Source: Streptomyces sp. V3I8
GTDB taxonomy: Bacteria > Actinomycetota > Actinomycetes > Streptomycetales > Streptomycetaceae
Length of the DNA: 56,573 nt
Assembly: GCF_030817535.1 (NCBI RefSeq)
Contig: NZ_JAUSZL010000001.1
Span: forward strand, 1 to 56,573
Reading direction: 5' to 3'
A program made the translations under genes and the position numbers. The notes beneath the pieces were generated by a model. The model did no database searches. It had not been told where the DNA came from and saw only the letters and a list, made by a program, of their open reading frames with translations. Positions within the stretch are counted from its first letter, which is position 1. Each line of letters begins with the position of its first letter. Below are positions 8,180 through 16,874 of the stretch, in pieces.

Positions 8180-8881
8180 CAGCCAGATCCTGGCCGACCC
8201 GTACCGGAGCGCGCCCTCACGCGTACGTGCGTGCGATCGCGCGCAGGCGGCACGTCCGACCCGCGTTGGGCCGCCGAATCAGCCCCGCCGGTGCGATGTA
8301 CCACCTTCACGACAGTGAGCCACCCGCGCATGTACCGCTCTACGTCAGCCACCGGAACACAAAGCACCACCTCGTGTCAGCAGCCAGCCGTCGCCATAAC
8401 CCAGAGACCTGCAAGAAAACGCCCTGCCCGATCACCCATGACTGCCACCAGCGCACCGACATGAAGTCGACACATCGCACCGGCGGTCGCAGCCCGCCTC
8501 GCCGCCAAGGACCCCGAGAGCTACCCGCCTGCGGAGTAGGTGTGGTGTGAGTAGCGGTCTCCGCAACAGCCAGCCAACCCGGTGCCGACCGGACAGCAGC
8601 AGCCACCTGGTCACTTCATGACAGCAGAACACCCCTCCCGCACGCCCTACCATCAGGCAGCCAGCGCTCCACGCTGCTGACGCTCACCTGCTGCTATCAG
8701 CATGCCAATTCACAAATGCATGAACCATAAATAAATTCACTTAAGGCCAAACTTCGGGCAAATAGCTTATTTGTAGCCATTGGATCATTCCGTGGAGCTC
8801 GGTGCGGGCCCGGTGCGGCCTACGTTGGTGGTGTGCCGGCCGGAGAGCATCTCCGGCCGCGCGAATCGAGAGGTCGCCCCC
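8180..8881. other. Gene-poor interval carrying a repeated non-coding element
   Basis: No gene is convincing here. The stretch from about 8590 to 8722 resembles 10680-10806 (shared blocks AGCAGCAGCCACNTGGTC, CATGACAGC and ATCAGCATGCC). The end (8700-8780) is AT-rich for this genome and probably holds the promoter of the gene at 8882. Confidence 0.5.
8590..8722 (+). repeat. Copy A of a diverged non-coding repeat
   Basis: Blocks AGCAGCAGCCACCTGGTC, TCATGACAGC and GCTGCTATCAGCATGCC occur in the same order and similar spacing at about 10680-10806. The copies are in the same orientation about 2.1 kb apart and enclose the glycine-rich gene and tpg. Confidence 0.6.
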
Positions 8882-9505
8882 ATGCGCTTCACGCGCACTC
8901 CTGCTGTTCCCCGGACCCTCCTGGTCGCCGCGATCGCCGTCGTCAGTCTCAGCGTCCCCACCCTCGCCTCCGCAACCCCCCGTGCCGACGCGGGCAGCGT
9001 CCGGACCGAGACCAGCTTCGGCGTCCTCGGCTTCCCTGGGTTCAACGGATTCAACGGAATAGGGACCAACGGTGGCCTGGGCGGACTGGGCGGCACAGGC
9101 GGCGCTGCCGGCGCCAACGGCAACGGCGGTAACGGAGGCAACGGCGGCAACGCCGACGGCAGCGCGAGCGTCGGCGGCAAGGGCGGTACCGGCGGCGCCG
9201 GGGGCGCCAACGGCAACGGCGGCGCCGGGGGCGCCGGCGGCAAAGCCACCCTGGGCGGCACCGGCGGCAAGGGCGGCGTGGGCGGCGTCGGCGACGCCGG
9301 GGTCGGCATCGCCGGCGGTAAAGGCGGCAACGGCGGCGCCTCCACGGCCGGAGGCGGCCACACGGGCGGAACCGGCGGTGCCGGCGGCGCCGCGAGCCCG
9401 GTGTGCCCCGGCAAGCCCGGCGGCAACGGCACCAACGCCACGTTCACCGCGGACGGTGTCACCGGCGCCACCGGCGCTGCCGGCAAGACCACCCTCCCCT
9501 GCTGA
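8882..9505 (+). CDS. Secreted glycine-rich repeat protein
   Basis: Residues 1-33 form a clear Sec signal peptide (basic start, VPRTLLVAAIAVVSLSVPTLASA). The mature part is a run of Gly-Gly-X and Gly-Asn-Gly units (NGGNGGNGGNADGSASVGGKGGTGG) resembling PGRS or collagen-like repeats and predicted to be extended or a glycine-rich solenoid. Two Cys (in SPVCPGKPGG and at the C-terminus) could close a loop. The ATG at 8882 fits the signal peptide; the open frame upstream does not. It is presumably exported to the wall or medium. The role is unknown, perhaps surface adhesion or coat. Confidence 0.75.
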   Translation: MRFTRTPAVPRTLLVAAIAVVSLSVPTLASATPRADAGSVRTETSFGVLGFPGFNGFNGIGTNGGLGGLGGTGGAAGANGNGGNGGNGGNADGSASVGGKGGTGGAGGANGNGGAGGAGGKATLGGTGGKGGVGGVGDAGVGIAGGKGGNGGASTAGGGHTGGTGGAGGAASPVCPGKPGGNGTNATFTADGVTGATGAAGKTTLPC

Positions 9506-9797
9506 GGATCAAGTGTGACCAGGAGACGTGTCCCCCGGGGCGTCGCGCCCGGTGATCGCTGATCACTGACGGATGGCAAGTACGTTCGAACACGCGCTCG
9601 GCCGGGATTCCCGGTCGAGCGCTTCGTGTCGGGCGAGCCATTTGACCGCATGGCGTCCCGGTGCCGCAGTGAACGGGACGGTCGGCTGTTCAGACAGGTG
9701 CCGCCCATCGGGCCGTACCGCACCGGCAGCCAGCCCGCGCTCTTCAGGGGTGCCGCAAGCCGGTGGCCACGTAGTCGCCGCTCACTCTTCCGGGCAC

Positions 9798-10350
9798 CTA
9801 CAGGCCGAACTCCAGCTGCTCGACGTCGGTGAACTCCACCATCAGGTCCTGGGCGCGCCGGCCGCCGTCGCGGAAGTACACGTGGGCGAGGCCTTCGGCG
9901 GCGATGGCGCGCAGCTGCTGCTCGCCGGCGCCGGCCTGCTGGGCGTCGAACAGGCGGGCCGCGTAGCCGGGCGGCAGCACGAGGATGAGGTGGCGCAGGC
10001 GGGCGTCGTCGCTGCTGCCGGGCGCCGCGGTGAACCCGAACCGGGCCCGGGTGTCGATGACCAGGCCGGTGCTCGTGGCGGCCTGGCGGCGGGCGCGCTC
10101 GCGGATGCGGGGCTGCCAGCGGGCCCGGACCGCGCCCGCCAGGCGGGCGGACCAGCACCGCCGCGAGGGCAGCCCCGGCCCCCACCATGGCTTCGACGGT
10201 ACGCTGGGAGACGCCGAGCGTTGTGGCGACCGCGCGGGTGCCCTTGAGCTGCATGACCAGATAGCGCATCTGCGCGCCCGCGGACTTGGGGATGGGGCGG
10301 GTGAACGCCTTGTGCACGGCGCGGTCCAGACCGTCGGAGACAGAAGCCAT
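9798..10350 (-). pseudogene. tpg: Telomere terminal protein gene, frameshifted
   Basis: The start (ATG at 10350, GGAGG about 11 bases upstream) encodes MASVSDGLDRAVHKAFTRP and an HTH ending LGVSQRTVE, the Tpg N-terminus. After about 10185 the matching sequence continues in another frame: VRARWQPRIRERARRQAA, VIDTRARFGFTAAPGSSDDA, then LPPGYAARLFDAQQAG to FTDVEQLEFGL at 9798. Between TVE and VRARW there are 61 bases where 63 would keep frame, next to a GTGGGGG run (on the coding strand). Tpg is covalently attached to 5' ends of Streptomyces linear replicons and primes end patching. The shift is either a real inactivation or a sequencing error in the G run. No tap partner is visible nearby. Confidence 0.85.
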
Positions 10351-10855
10351 CAGGAGGCGGTCCTCCAAGATCAGCTGTACGGGGCTGTAAGGGCCGATCC
10401 CCCGGCCCGGCGAGAGAATTGACGCCAGGGCGGGTACCGACCGGCAACCAACTGACCTGCCCAGTCACCAAAAACGTCAGCCCCACACCGGCATTCATGT
10501 CACCAGTCGAAACCCTCACCACACCCAACTGAACAGCCCAGACCCGACACGCACCACACTGACATCGCGATGCCGAACCACCACCGCCAAAAACCCACAG
10601 ATCATCACCCACGAAGGTCGCACGGATCATCGTGCCGGTGTGTAAGCAGTCGCTCCCATGGCAGCCGATCAACTATATGTCGGTCAAAGAGCAGCAGCCA
10701 CTTGGTCCTCTCATGACAGCGGACCAGGCTGGCCTCTACACACATGACCAGGAAATCAACAGCAGAACGCGGCTGACGCGCAGTCGCTGCCATCAGCATG
10801 CCCACTCACAGCGATGGTCGGCTGCCGGGGCTGTTCGGCGGTCGCCGGGTGCCGG
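10351..10855. other. Gene-free interval upstream of tpg
   Basis: No coding region is supported. It holds the upstream region of tpg and copy B of the repeated non-coding element. Confidence 0.5.
10680..10806 (+). repeat. Copy B of a diverged non-coding repeat
   Basis: Contains AGCAGCAGCCACTTGGTC, TCATGACAGC and GCTGCCATCAGCATGCC in the same order as copy A at 8590-8722. A much weaker third resemblance is seen near 12536-12640. Confidence 0.6.
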
Positions 10856-11008
10856 TCAGTGCTTCTTCGTGGCCGTCAGGTAGGCCCGGGCCAGGTTCGC
10901 GCCGACCGGGCACCGCCCTCGCCCTTTCGGGCATTCCAGGCATTTTTCCAGGTGGTGTACGTAGGTGCTGTAGCTGCGCCGGGCAGCGGGGGTGAGGGCC
11001 CTGGGCAT
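10856..11008 (-). CDS. Small Cys-containing protein (50 aa)
   Basis: ATG at 11008 with AAAGG upstream opens MPRALTPAARRSYSTYVHHL, then EKCLECPKGRGRCPVGANLARAYLTA. The CxxC...C pattern and basic helices resemble small Streptomyces proteins that carry one zinc-binding or DNA-binding knuckle. No longer family is recognised. It diverges from the gene at 11373. Confidence 0.5.
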   Translation of the reverse strand: MPRALTPAARRSYSTYVHHLEKCLECPKGRGRCPVGANLARAYLTATKKH

Positions 11009-11372
11009 GCCGTGCCTTTCTGCGGCACGCGCCGCCGGCATGCTTTTGCCGGGGTACCTACCGTATTTCGGTGTCTGTGCCGCAGTGTTCGGCAACATGA
11101 GAGCGCTTTCGTCACCTGGACGACTGATCCTGACCGTCCGTGCACGGACGCGGACCGGGGCGCGTTCGCGCCGTGGCCGCCCCTGATCGTGTGGTGCGCT
11201 CACTCTATGGAGCGACATGTGCATCCGGTGACTAGCGGGACCCGTGACGCGCCCGATGCACTGAGGGATGTCATCCAGATGGCACGGTGCACGCCGGCGT
11301 GCGGGCATGCGCTTTTGGACCATGAGGCGGTGCGGCAGCCGGCGGTGATGGATCCGATGAGGACGGTGCGGC
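11009..11372. other. Divergent intergenic region
   Basis: About 360 bp between two divergent genes. No coding frame is convincing. It probably contains promoters for both sides. Confidence 0.45.
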
Positions 11373-11843
11373 ATGTGGAAGGGGTCTCGTGCCTCGCGGT
11401 GGCTTGCCTCCGCGTCGCAGGATCCGCGCTCCTGCAGGCGCGAATGGCTGCTGGGGCTGAGCGGGATCACGCTGCTTCCCGCGGGACGCCTGTGGGATGT
11501 GGTGATCGTTCCCGAGGCGCTGGGAGTGTTGGCCGCCGAAGTCCTGGAGGACCTGCCGTTGCTGCGGTGCGGCCCCGTCCTGTGGAACGTGCAGCGACAT
11601 CGGGTGGGGTTCTTCGTGCCGCCGGGCACGACAGCACGCTGTTTGTGCACCGGCGCGCGCTGCGCGGGCGAAGGCGCATGGATCGCAGCTCCGGGACCGC
11701 ATCAGCGCTGGGGCCCGCTGCGCTGGCTGGTGCGCCCCGATGGCGCCGGCACCCTGAACCGGCCCGAAGTCCTCGCCGACACACTGCAGCGCGCCGCGGG
11801 CCGGCCGGTACTGCGCCTCAACAGCAACCCCTGGCGCTGCTGA
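11373..11843 (+). CDS. Hypothetical protein, paralogue of the protein at 12725
   Basis: The 156-residue product aligns along most of its length with the protein at 12725-13219: PRSCRREW / PRACKRQW, LLPAGRLWDVVIVPEALG / LLQAGRLWNVLSVPEELG, RHRVGFFVPPGT / AHRVGFLLPSGP, GAWIAAPGP / GSWIPTPPP and RPDGAGTL / PPDGTGAL. The pattern recalls small Streptomyces proteins related to the N-terminal part of bifunctional primase-polymerases, but I see no catalytic motif and do not claim that activity. GATGAGGA precedes the ATG. Confidence 0.6.
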   Translation: MWKGSRASRWLASASQDPRSCRREWLLGLSGITLLPAGRLWDVVIVPEALGVLAAEVLEDLPLLRCGPVLWNVQRHRVGFFVPPGTTARCLCTGARCAGEGAWIAAPGPHQRWGPLRWLVRPDGAGTLNRPEVLADTLQRAAGRPVLRLNSNPWRC

Positions 11844-12085
11844 CATGGGTCCGGCCCTGCCAGCACCGGTCAGCCGGTTTCCGTGACGGTGCGCCCGAAA
11901 CAGCGGCCGCCTGTATAGCGTGTGCAGCGCAAGCAGAGCTGTAGGGCTCTTGGCCGGTGACACGGTGGCCATGACCGGCAACGGGTCGTTGAGCGGTCAT
12001 GGGAGTCTTCGGAAACTGCAGTGATCCTCATCCCGGCAACCAGCACACCGGCCGTGAAGAAGACACCTGCGCCCGGTGTGTGCAG

Positions 12086-12292
12086 ATGGGCGACACCAAC
12101 GGCCCGGCCCAAACGCCGACGGGCAGGGCAAGCCGTCCTGACACGCCGCGAAGGGCTCGGCCCGGGACCGGTCCGCGAAGCGCTTCGTGTGCGAGCCGGT
12201 GGGTGACGGCGGCACGAGCGGTGCTGATCATCCTCGCCGCGGCCGCCATCGTCGCCGCGACCATAACCATGATCCTGGGGCACCGTTCCTAG
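12086..12292 (+). CDS. Small tail-anchored membrane protein (68 aa)
   Basis: From the ATG at 12086 the product has a polar Pro/Arg-rich half followed by one hydrophobic helix (about residues 43-62, AVLIILAAAAIVAATITMIL) and a short tail. This would be a C-tail anchored peptide. Upstream in-frame codons to 11999 could also belong. Function unknown; the strong hairpin at 12341-12384 lies just downstream and may end its transcript. Confidence 0.4.
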   Translation: MGDTNGPAQTPTGRASRPDTPRRARPGTGPRSASCASRWVTAARAVLIILAAAAIVAATITMILGHRS

Positions 12293-12340
12293 GACGCGCG
12301 GCGAACCCCGGAGTCGGCTTTCCTCCCGAGCGCCTCACAC

Positions 12341-12384
12341 CCCGCTGTCTGCCCGCCGGCTTGAGCCGGCGGGCAGACAGCGGG
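12341..12384. terminator. Strong hairpin, 20-bp stem
   Basis: CCCGCTGTCTGCCCGCCGGC (12341-12360) pairs perfectly with 12365-12384 around a TTGA loop. It is positioned 49 bp after the gene ending at 12292. No T-run follows, as is common for actinobacterial terminators. Confidence 0.75.
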
Positions 12385-12724
12385 CACGGACGACACCGAC
12401 CGTGCCCGCTGCGGCCGCGGCCGCAGCGGCCTGGACCCTGAGCACCCGTTGCCACGTCTTCACCCCAGCAGGAAGGGACACAGCAGACGGCCTGCACGCC
12501 ACCGAGAAGCACTGTGCCTTTGTATGCGCAACTGCTGCCAGCAGCCTTTTGCCACTTGTTCGCAGGTCACAGACAAAACGCCAGGGTGCGCCACCCTTCC
12601 CCGCAGCGTCGAACATCAACCAGCATGATCACAACGCGCTGACCTGCACGAACAATGCACAGGTCATGCATCGCGCCAATCAACCACGGGCAGAGGAAGC
12701 CCTCGATACTCAGGACAAAAAATC

Positions 12725-13219
12725 ATGTGGGACGCAGCATGGATGCGCAGTGTCGAGTGGCTCGCCGCAGCCGCGGCCGACCCCCGGGCCTGCAAACGGC
12801 AATGGGAACACGGCACCGGGGTCGCCTTACTTCAAGCAGGACGCCTCTGGAACGTCCTGTCCGTCCCGGAAGAACTCGGTCTGGCGGCCCTGGACGTCCT
12901 CTGGAGCGACCCGCTGCGCATCCCCGCCCCCGCGCTCAGGCACAGCAAAGCCCACCGCGTGGGATTCCTCCTGCCCTCCGGCCCTCACTCCCAGTGGATC
13001 GGGGCCGGAGTGCGCCACGTCGGCAAAGGAAGCTGGATCCCCACTCCCCCGCCCTACCAGGAAGCCGGCCACCTGGAATGGATCACCCCGCCCGACGGAA
13101 CCGGCGCCCTCCACGTCCCCGACGTCCTCGAATGGGCCCTGCGCTCCGCCACAAGCACACTCACCACCTCCCGGACCATCCACCAGCACCTCACATCCCC
13201 ACCTTGGAGCGGCCGCTGA
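12725..13219 (+). CDS. Hypothetical protein, paralogue of the protein at 11373
   Basis: The 164-residue product shares the conserved blocks AGRLWNVLSVPEELG, HRVGFLLPSG, GKGSWIPTP and PPDGTGALHVPDVLEWAL with the protein at 11373, about 40% similar by eye. Length and motif spacing are the same, so the pair arose by duplication with later divergence. There is no membrane segment. AGGACAAAAAATC precedes the ATG, a weak ribosome site. Function unknown. Confidence 0.6.
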   Translation: MWDAAWMRSVEWLAAAAADPRACKRQWEHGTGVALLQAGRLWNVLSVPEELGLAALDVLWSDPLRIPAPALRHSKAHRVGFLLPSGPHSQWIGAGVRHVGKGSWIPTPPPYQEAGHLEWITPPDGTGALHVPDVLEWALRSATSTLTTSRTIHQHLTSPPWSGR

Positions 13220-13707
13220 AGCCGACAGGCCACGAAGCGCCGGTTTCCGCAGCGATGCGGTGCTCAGAGCGGGACAGATGAATGTGCCCTGTGAATGCGC
13301 GGACAGGGGGCACTCGTGGTGGGACGCTTAATTTGTGTCCGGCCGCCGCCTGCGGGAGCGGCGACGGCCGGAGAGCGCGAGGGACCGGGATGCCTCCCCG
13401 GTCGGGCCTCGCGCGAGGAGCTCTCCCGGCGGCGCGAGGCAGCGGGAGGTGCCCCGCTGAGCGCGCCCGGAGAGCGGAGGCTGGAGCTGCGTTGTCGGCG
13501 GCGCGGCTCCAGCCGGCCTCAACAGTCGGTCACGGCTCAAGGGCTGGGAGCCTGCGGTACCGGGCCCTGGCCCGGCGCAACCTTCTCTCAGCGTAGAAGA
13601 AGGCCGCAGTGATCGGAAGCCGAAGACGGTCGCGAAAGCGCGCCGGGAAAGCCACCGTCATGCGCCGGGCGGGCTGCCACGGGGGATCCGGAGGGGAGAG
13701 CGCGGGT
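13220..13707. other. Gene-poor interval
   Basis: High-GC sequence with imperfect inverted repeats (for example GGCCTCGCGCGAGG near 13415) and no convincing coding frame. Confidence 0.4.
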
Positions 13708-14079
13708 ATGTTCGAGGACCTGCCTCCCGATCCGGCACGACTGACCACGCTGAGGATCTGGCACGCCATGTGGCTGCTGCGCATCGACGCCCTGAACGCC
13801 GCCGTGCAGCGGCGCGAAGCCGCGCAGGCGCATGTCCAGCGGGCCCGGCCGCCACAGCCGGACGGGGCAGTCGCGTTCGGCATCGGTGACGGGCGCCGGC
13901 CCATCGAAGTCCATGCCGGCTGCTGCTATGTCCTCGGGAAACGACGCCAGGCCGTCCACCGCGCCGACGTCCGCCGGCTTCTCGCCGCGCGCGTGCGCGT
14001 CTGCAGCCACCGCACCGCCGACATCACCCTGGAGATCCCGTTATCCGGCCGCCCGGTCCCTGCCACTGCGGCGCGCTGA
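13708..14079 (+). CDS. DUF6233-like protein
   Basis: The product starts MFEDLPPDPARLTTLRIWHAMW and continues LLRIDALNAAVQRREAAQ, then GRRPIEVHAGCCYVLGKRRQAVHRADVRRLLAARVRVCSHRTADITLEI. This is the pattern I associate with DUF6233, a small family abundant in Streptomyces accessory DNA with a paired N-terminal helix and a Cys-containing beta domain. Biochemical role is not known. The ATG at 13708 is chosen because conservation begins there; the open frame upstream (from 13609) is basic low-complexity sequence. Confidence 0.75.
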   Translation: MFEDLPPDPARLTTLRIWHAMWLLRIDALNAAVQRREAAQAHVQRARPPQPDGAVAFGIGDGRRPIEVHAGCCYVLGKRRQAVHRADVRRLLAARVRVCSHRTADITLEIPLSGRPVPATAAR

Positions 14080-14152
14080 CGGCCCCTGAGGGTTCTTCAC
14101 GCTGCACCGCGGTGATCCCCACCCTTCACCGCCCCCGACAGGACAGCCAGCG

Positions 14153-14365
14153 ATGACCAGCACTCCCCCGCCACCGATCAGCGAACCGGATCCGTCGACC
14201 TTCGCCACCTCCAGCAGCTATGTCGGACCCTGCTCCGGCTGCCAGCGGCCCACCCACAAGTACGGCAGCGGCGGACTCCCGCTGTGCCAGTGGTGTCTTG
14301 CCGGCGCCCGGGAGAACTGGGGACCGGCCGTGCGCTTCAACAGCACCCGCCCGCAGTCCGAGTGA
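14153..14365 (+). CDS. Small zinc-ribbon-like protein (70 aa)
   Basis: ATG at 14153 follows GACAGGACAG. The protein has CSGCQRP and LCQWCLAG, two CxxC knuckles 17 residues apart, which would bind one zinc. The N-terminus is Pro/Ser-rich and disordered. Likely a nucleic-acid-binding or structural peptide; no named family. Confidence 0.55.
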   Translation: MTSTPPPPISEPDPSTFATSSSYVGPCSGCQRPTHKYGSGGLPLCQWCLAGARENWGPAVRFNSTRPQSE

Positions 14366-14564
14366 CCACCCCTGTCCCGTGACAGTGAACCTGGACCGAT
14401 TGCCATCGGAGTTGGACCGTTGACGCGCGTGCAGGTGAGGAGGCGGCGCGGACGAGTTGGCTGTGTGGATGCGCGGGTTTCGGCGTTTTCCCTGCTGCCG
14501 TAGGGTCTGTGGTCGAGAGCTGGGCGCTGGAACCGGTTCCATAGCGCAGAGCAGGAGCTGAGCG

Positions 14565-16023
14565 ATGTCAGGTCTTCCTGCCGCTTCGCCGGACGGTCCC
14601 CGGCTGAGGCCGGTGCCGCCGGCTGATGCGGAGGCGGCGCGGATGAAGGCGGTGCGCCGCTACGACATCCTCGACACCCCACCCGACGGGGCGTTCGACC
14701 GGGTCGCGGCGATGGCTGCCCGTCTGTTCGACGTTCCCGTGGCCAGTGTGACGATCGTCGATGCCGACCGGATCTGGTTCAAGGCCATCCACGGCCTGGA
14801 GGGGGTCGCCCAGATCGGGCGGGACCCGGGGCTGTGCGGGTCGGCGATCCTGCGCGATGACACGCTGGTGATCCCCGACACCCTGACCGATCCGGCCGCC
14901 TGCACCAACCCGCTGGTGACCGGCCCTCTGGGCGTGCGGTTCTACGCCGGGGCGCCGATCATCACGTCGGACGGGCACCGGCTGGGCACGGTCAACATCC
15001 TGGACACCAAGCCGCGCCTGATCACCGAGGCCGACACCGAAACTCTGGCCGACCTGGCCGCGATGGTCCTGGACGCCATGGAACTGCGCCTGTCGGGCCT
15101 GCGCCTGCTGCGCCAGGAGCAGGAACGCCGCAAGGCGCAGGAGGAGGCGCGGGCACAGGCTGAGCGGGACACGGAGGCGATCACCGCGTTCGCCACCACC
15201 CTCCAGCGGACCCTGCTGCCCCCCCGCCCTGCCGGTGGTGCCGGGGCTGGAGCTGGCCTGCCACTACCAGACCGACTCGCCCCGCGACGTCGGCGGTGAC
15301 TTCTACGATGTCTTCCCCCTGGGCGGCCAGCAGTGGGCGTTCTTCCTGGGCGACGTGTGCGGCAAGGGCGCCGAAGCCGCCGTCGTCACCAGCCTGACCC
15401 GCTACACCCTGCGCGCAGCCGCCCAGCACCACCAGGACCCCACCGAAGTCCTCACCGCCCTCAACAGCGCCCTGCTGCTCGATCCCTCGATGGGCAGCCG
15501 CTACTGCACCTGCGTCTTCGGCACCCTGCACCCCGCACCCGGCGGCGGCTTCACCGTGACCGTGGCCATGGGAGGCCATCCACCCGCCTTCCACGTCCAG
15601 CACGCCGAGGGTGACGGCACCGGGCTGACGGTGCAGGGGGTGCGTCCCCGGGGCGGCATGCTCGTGGGCGCCCTGGAAGGCGCCCAGTTCGCCTCCCACA
15701 CCTTCCACCTCGCCCCGGGCCACGGCCTGCTCCTCTACACCGACGGACTCACCGAGGCCCGCCTGCCGGACGGGACCATGCTGGGTGAACAAGGCGTAGC
15801 CACCTTCCTCACCACCCGCACCACCCCCGACGCCAGCCGCCTGATCGAGGACACCATCGCGCTGATCGCCGGTCTGCCCGCAGGCCCCGGCGACGACGTC
15901 GCCCTGCTCGCCCTGTCCGTACCCCTGACGCCGGCCCCCGGGCGACCGGCCACCGCATCGACGGCCCACACCCTGGCCACCCCGCCCGCCGATGACACGG
16001 CCCGCACCGGCCAGGAGCACTGA
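14565..16023 (+). pseudogene. GAF-PP2C (SpoIIE-type) phosphatase with one-base frameshift
   Basis: The first frame (14565-15299) encodes a GAF domain (about residues 35-180: LDTPPDGAFDRVAAMAARLFDVPVA, VRFYAGAPI, LGTVNILD) and a coiled-coil linker ending FATTLQRTLLPP. The PP2C/SpoIIE domain continues in another frame: ALPVVPGLELACHYQ, DVGGDFYDVF (metal-binding Asp), FLGDVCGKG, LLLYTDGLTEAR and GDDVALL. Losing one C from the C7 run at about 15219-15225 restores one frame. GAF-PP2C enzymes dephosphorylate STAS proteins in partner switching, and a STAS gene follows three bases after the stop. The run could be a phase-variable switch, a real mutation or a sequencing error. Confidence 0.85.
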
Positions 16024-16026
16024 CCC

Positions 16027-16398
16027 GTGACCGACGACCTCACCCTCACCACCACCCACACCGCCGGGCCCCTGGCCGTCCTGCGCATCGGCGGGGACAT
16101 CGCCATGCAGACCGCCCCCGCGCTGCGCAAAGAAGCCCTGGACGTCATCGCCCAAGGACACCCGCACCTGATCCTGGACCTGACCGGAATCACCTTCTGC
16201 GACTCCTCCGGCTTCAACGCCCTGATCGGCATCATGCGCTGCGCGACAGCCGCACACGGCTCCCTGACCCTGGCCGCAGTCCCCGACCGCATGCTGCGCA
16301 TGCTCGACCTGACCGGCCTCAGCACCATCATGCAGTCCTACCCTGACACCGACGCCGCGATGAACGCCCGCCCCGCCACCGCCCCCGAACCCGCCTGA
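16027..16398 (+). CDS. STAS-domain anti-anti-sigma factor
   Basis: The 123-residue protein is a single STAS domain: VLRIGGDIAMQTAPALRKEAL, then HLILDLTGITFCDSSGFNALI, where the Ser of CDSSG is the phosphorylation site of SpoIIAA/BldG-like proteins, and LTLAAVPDRMLRMLDLTGL. GTG at 16027 lies 3 bases after the phosphatase stop, so the two are co-translated. In the known scheme the dephosphorylated protein captures an anti-sigma kinase and frees a sigma factor. No kinase or cognate sigma is adjacent, so the target may be chromosomal. Confidence 0.9.
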   Translation: MTDDLTLTTTHTAGPLAVLRIGGDIAMQTAPALRKEALDVIAQGHPHLILDLTGITFCDSSGFNALIGIMRCATAAHGSLTLAAVPDRMLRMLDLTGLSTIMQSYPDTDAAMNARPATAPEPA

Positions 16399-16517
16399 CC
16401 CAGCGGCCCGGTCCAACTTCGCTGACAAGCCGTCCACATTCGACGGCAGAGGACAGCCCCGGAGCGAGCCGTTGCCGGCGGGGAGCTGCTGATCGGCCGC
16501 GTGCGCGTAATGGACAG

Positions 16518-16534
16518 GCGTCACGCGGTGACGC
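16518..16534. terminator. Short palindrome between convergent genes
   Basis: GCGTCAC-GCG-GTGACGC lies between the STAS gene (ends 16398) and the minus-strand gene ending at 16554. Position suggests a bidirectional end signal; the stem is only 7 bp. Confidence 0.4.
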
Positions 16535-16553
16535 ATACGGCAACGCGCACGCG

Positions 16554-16874
16554 TCACGGGCCGCTGCCAGCTGCTTCGCGGCGCCCTCTCCATGCCCTGG
16601 TGCGGCACCTCGGCGAGCAGTACACCGCATCAGTGCGCTTGCGCACCGACACCATCAGCCCGCACGCCGGACACCGGCCCTGCCCCCACACCATCCCGCC
16701 CCGGATCAGATCCAGGCTCTGACTCACGACCCGCTGGTAGATCTGCTCGAGCCGCTGCACGCGTCGCCAGTGGCGGCTGCGGCACGCCGTGTCGCAGAAC
16801 CGCTGCCAGGGCCCCGCGTCCTTGGGCAGCAGCGCCCGGCACTGCACACACCGCCGCACCCGTTTCCTTGCCAC
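16554..16874 (-). CDS. Two-knuckle zinc-finger protein
   Basis: The 106-residue product has two similar Cys4 units: RRCVQCRALLP...RFCDTACRSRHWRR and GRCPACGLMVSVRKRTDAVYCSPRCRTRAWRGR. Each is CxxC plus CxxxC or CxxC followed by basic aromatic residues (RHW, RAWRG), joined by a helix (QRLEQIYQRVVSQSLDLI). The design suggests nucleic-acid binding. The start is GTG at 16874; the ribosome site is poor (GGCAGG directly adjacent), so the real start may differ. Confidence 0.6.
   Translation of the reverse strand: MARKRVRRCVQCRALLPKDAGPWQRFCDTACRSRHWRRVQRLEQIYQRVVSQSLDLIRGGMVWGQGRCPACGLMVSVRKRTDAVYCSPRCRTRAWRGRREAAGSGP

Noticed and set aside
8785..10368. A 527-codon minus-strand open frame
   Set aside because: Only its first 60 or so codons are tpg; the rest is antisense to the glycine-rich gene and is Pro-rich shadow sequence. 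The Tpg C-terminal half lies in another frame.
15181..16608. A 475-codon minus-strand open frame
   Set aside because: Antisense to the PP2C and STAS genes.
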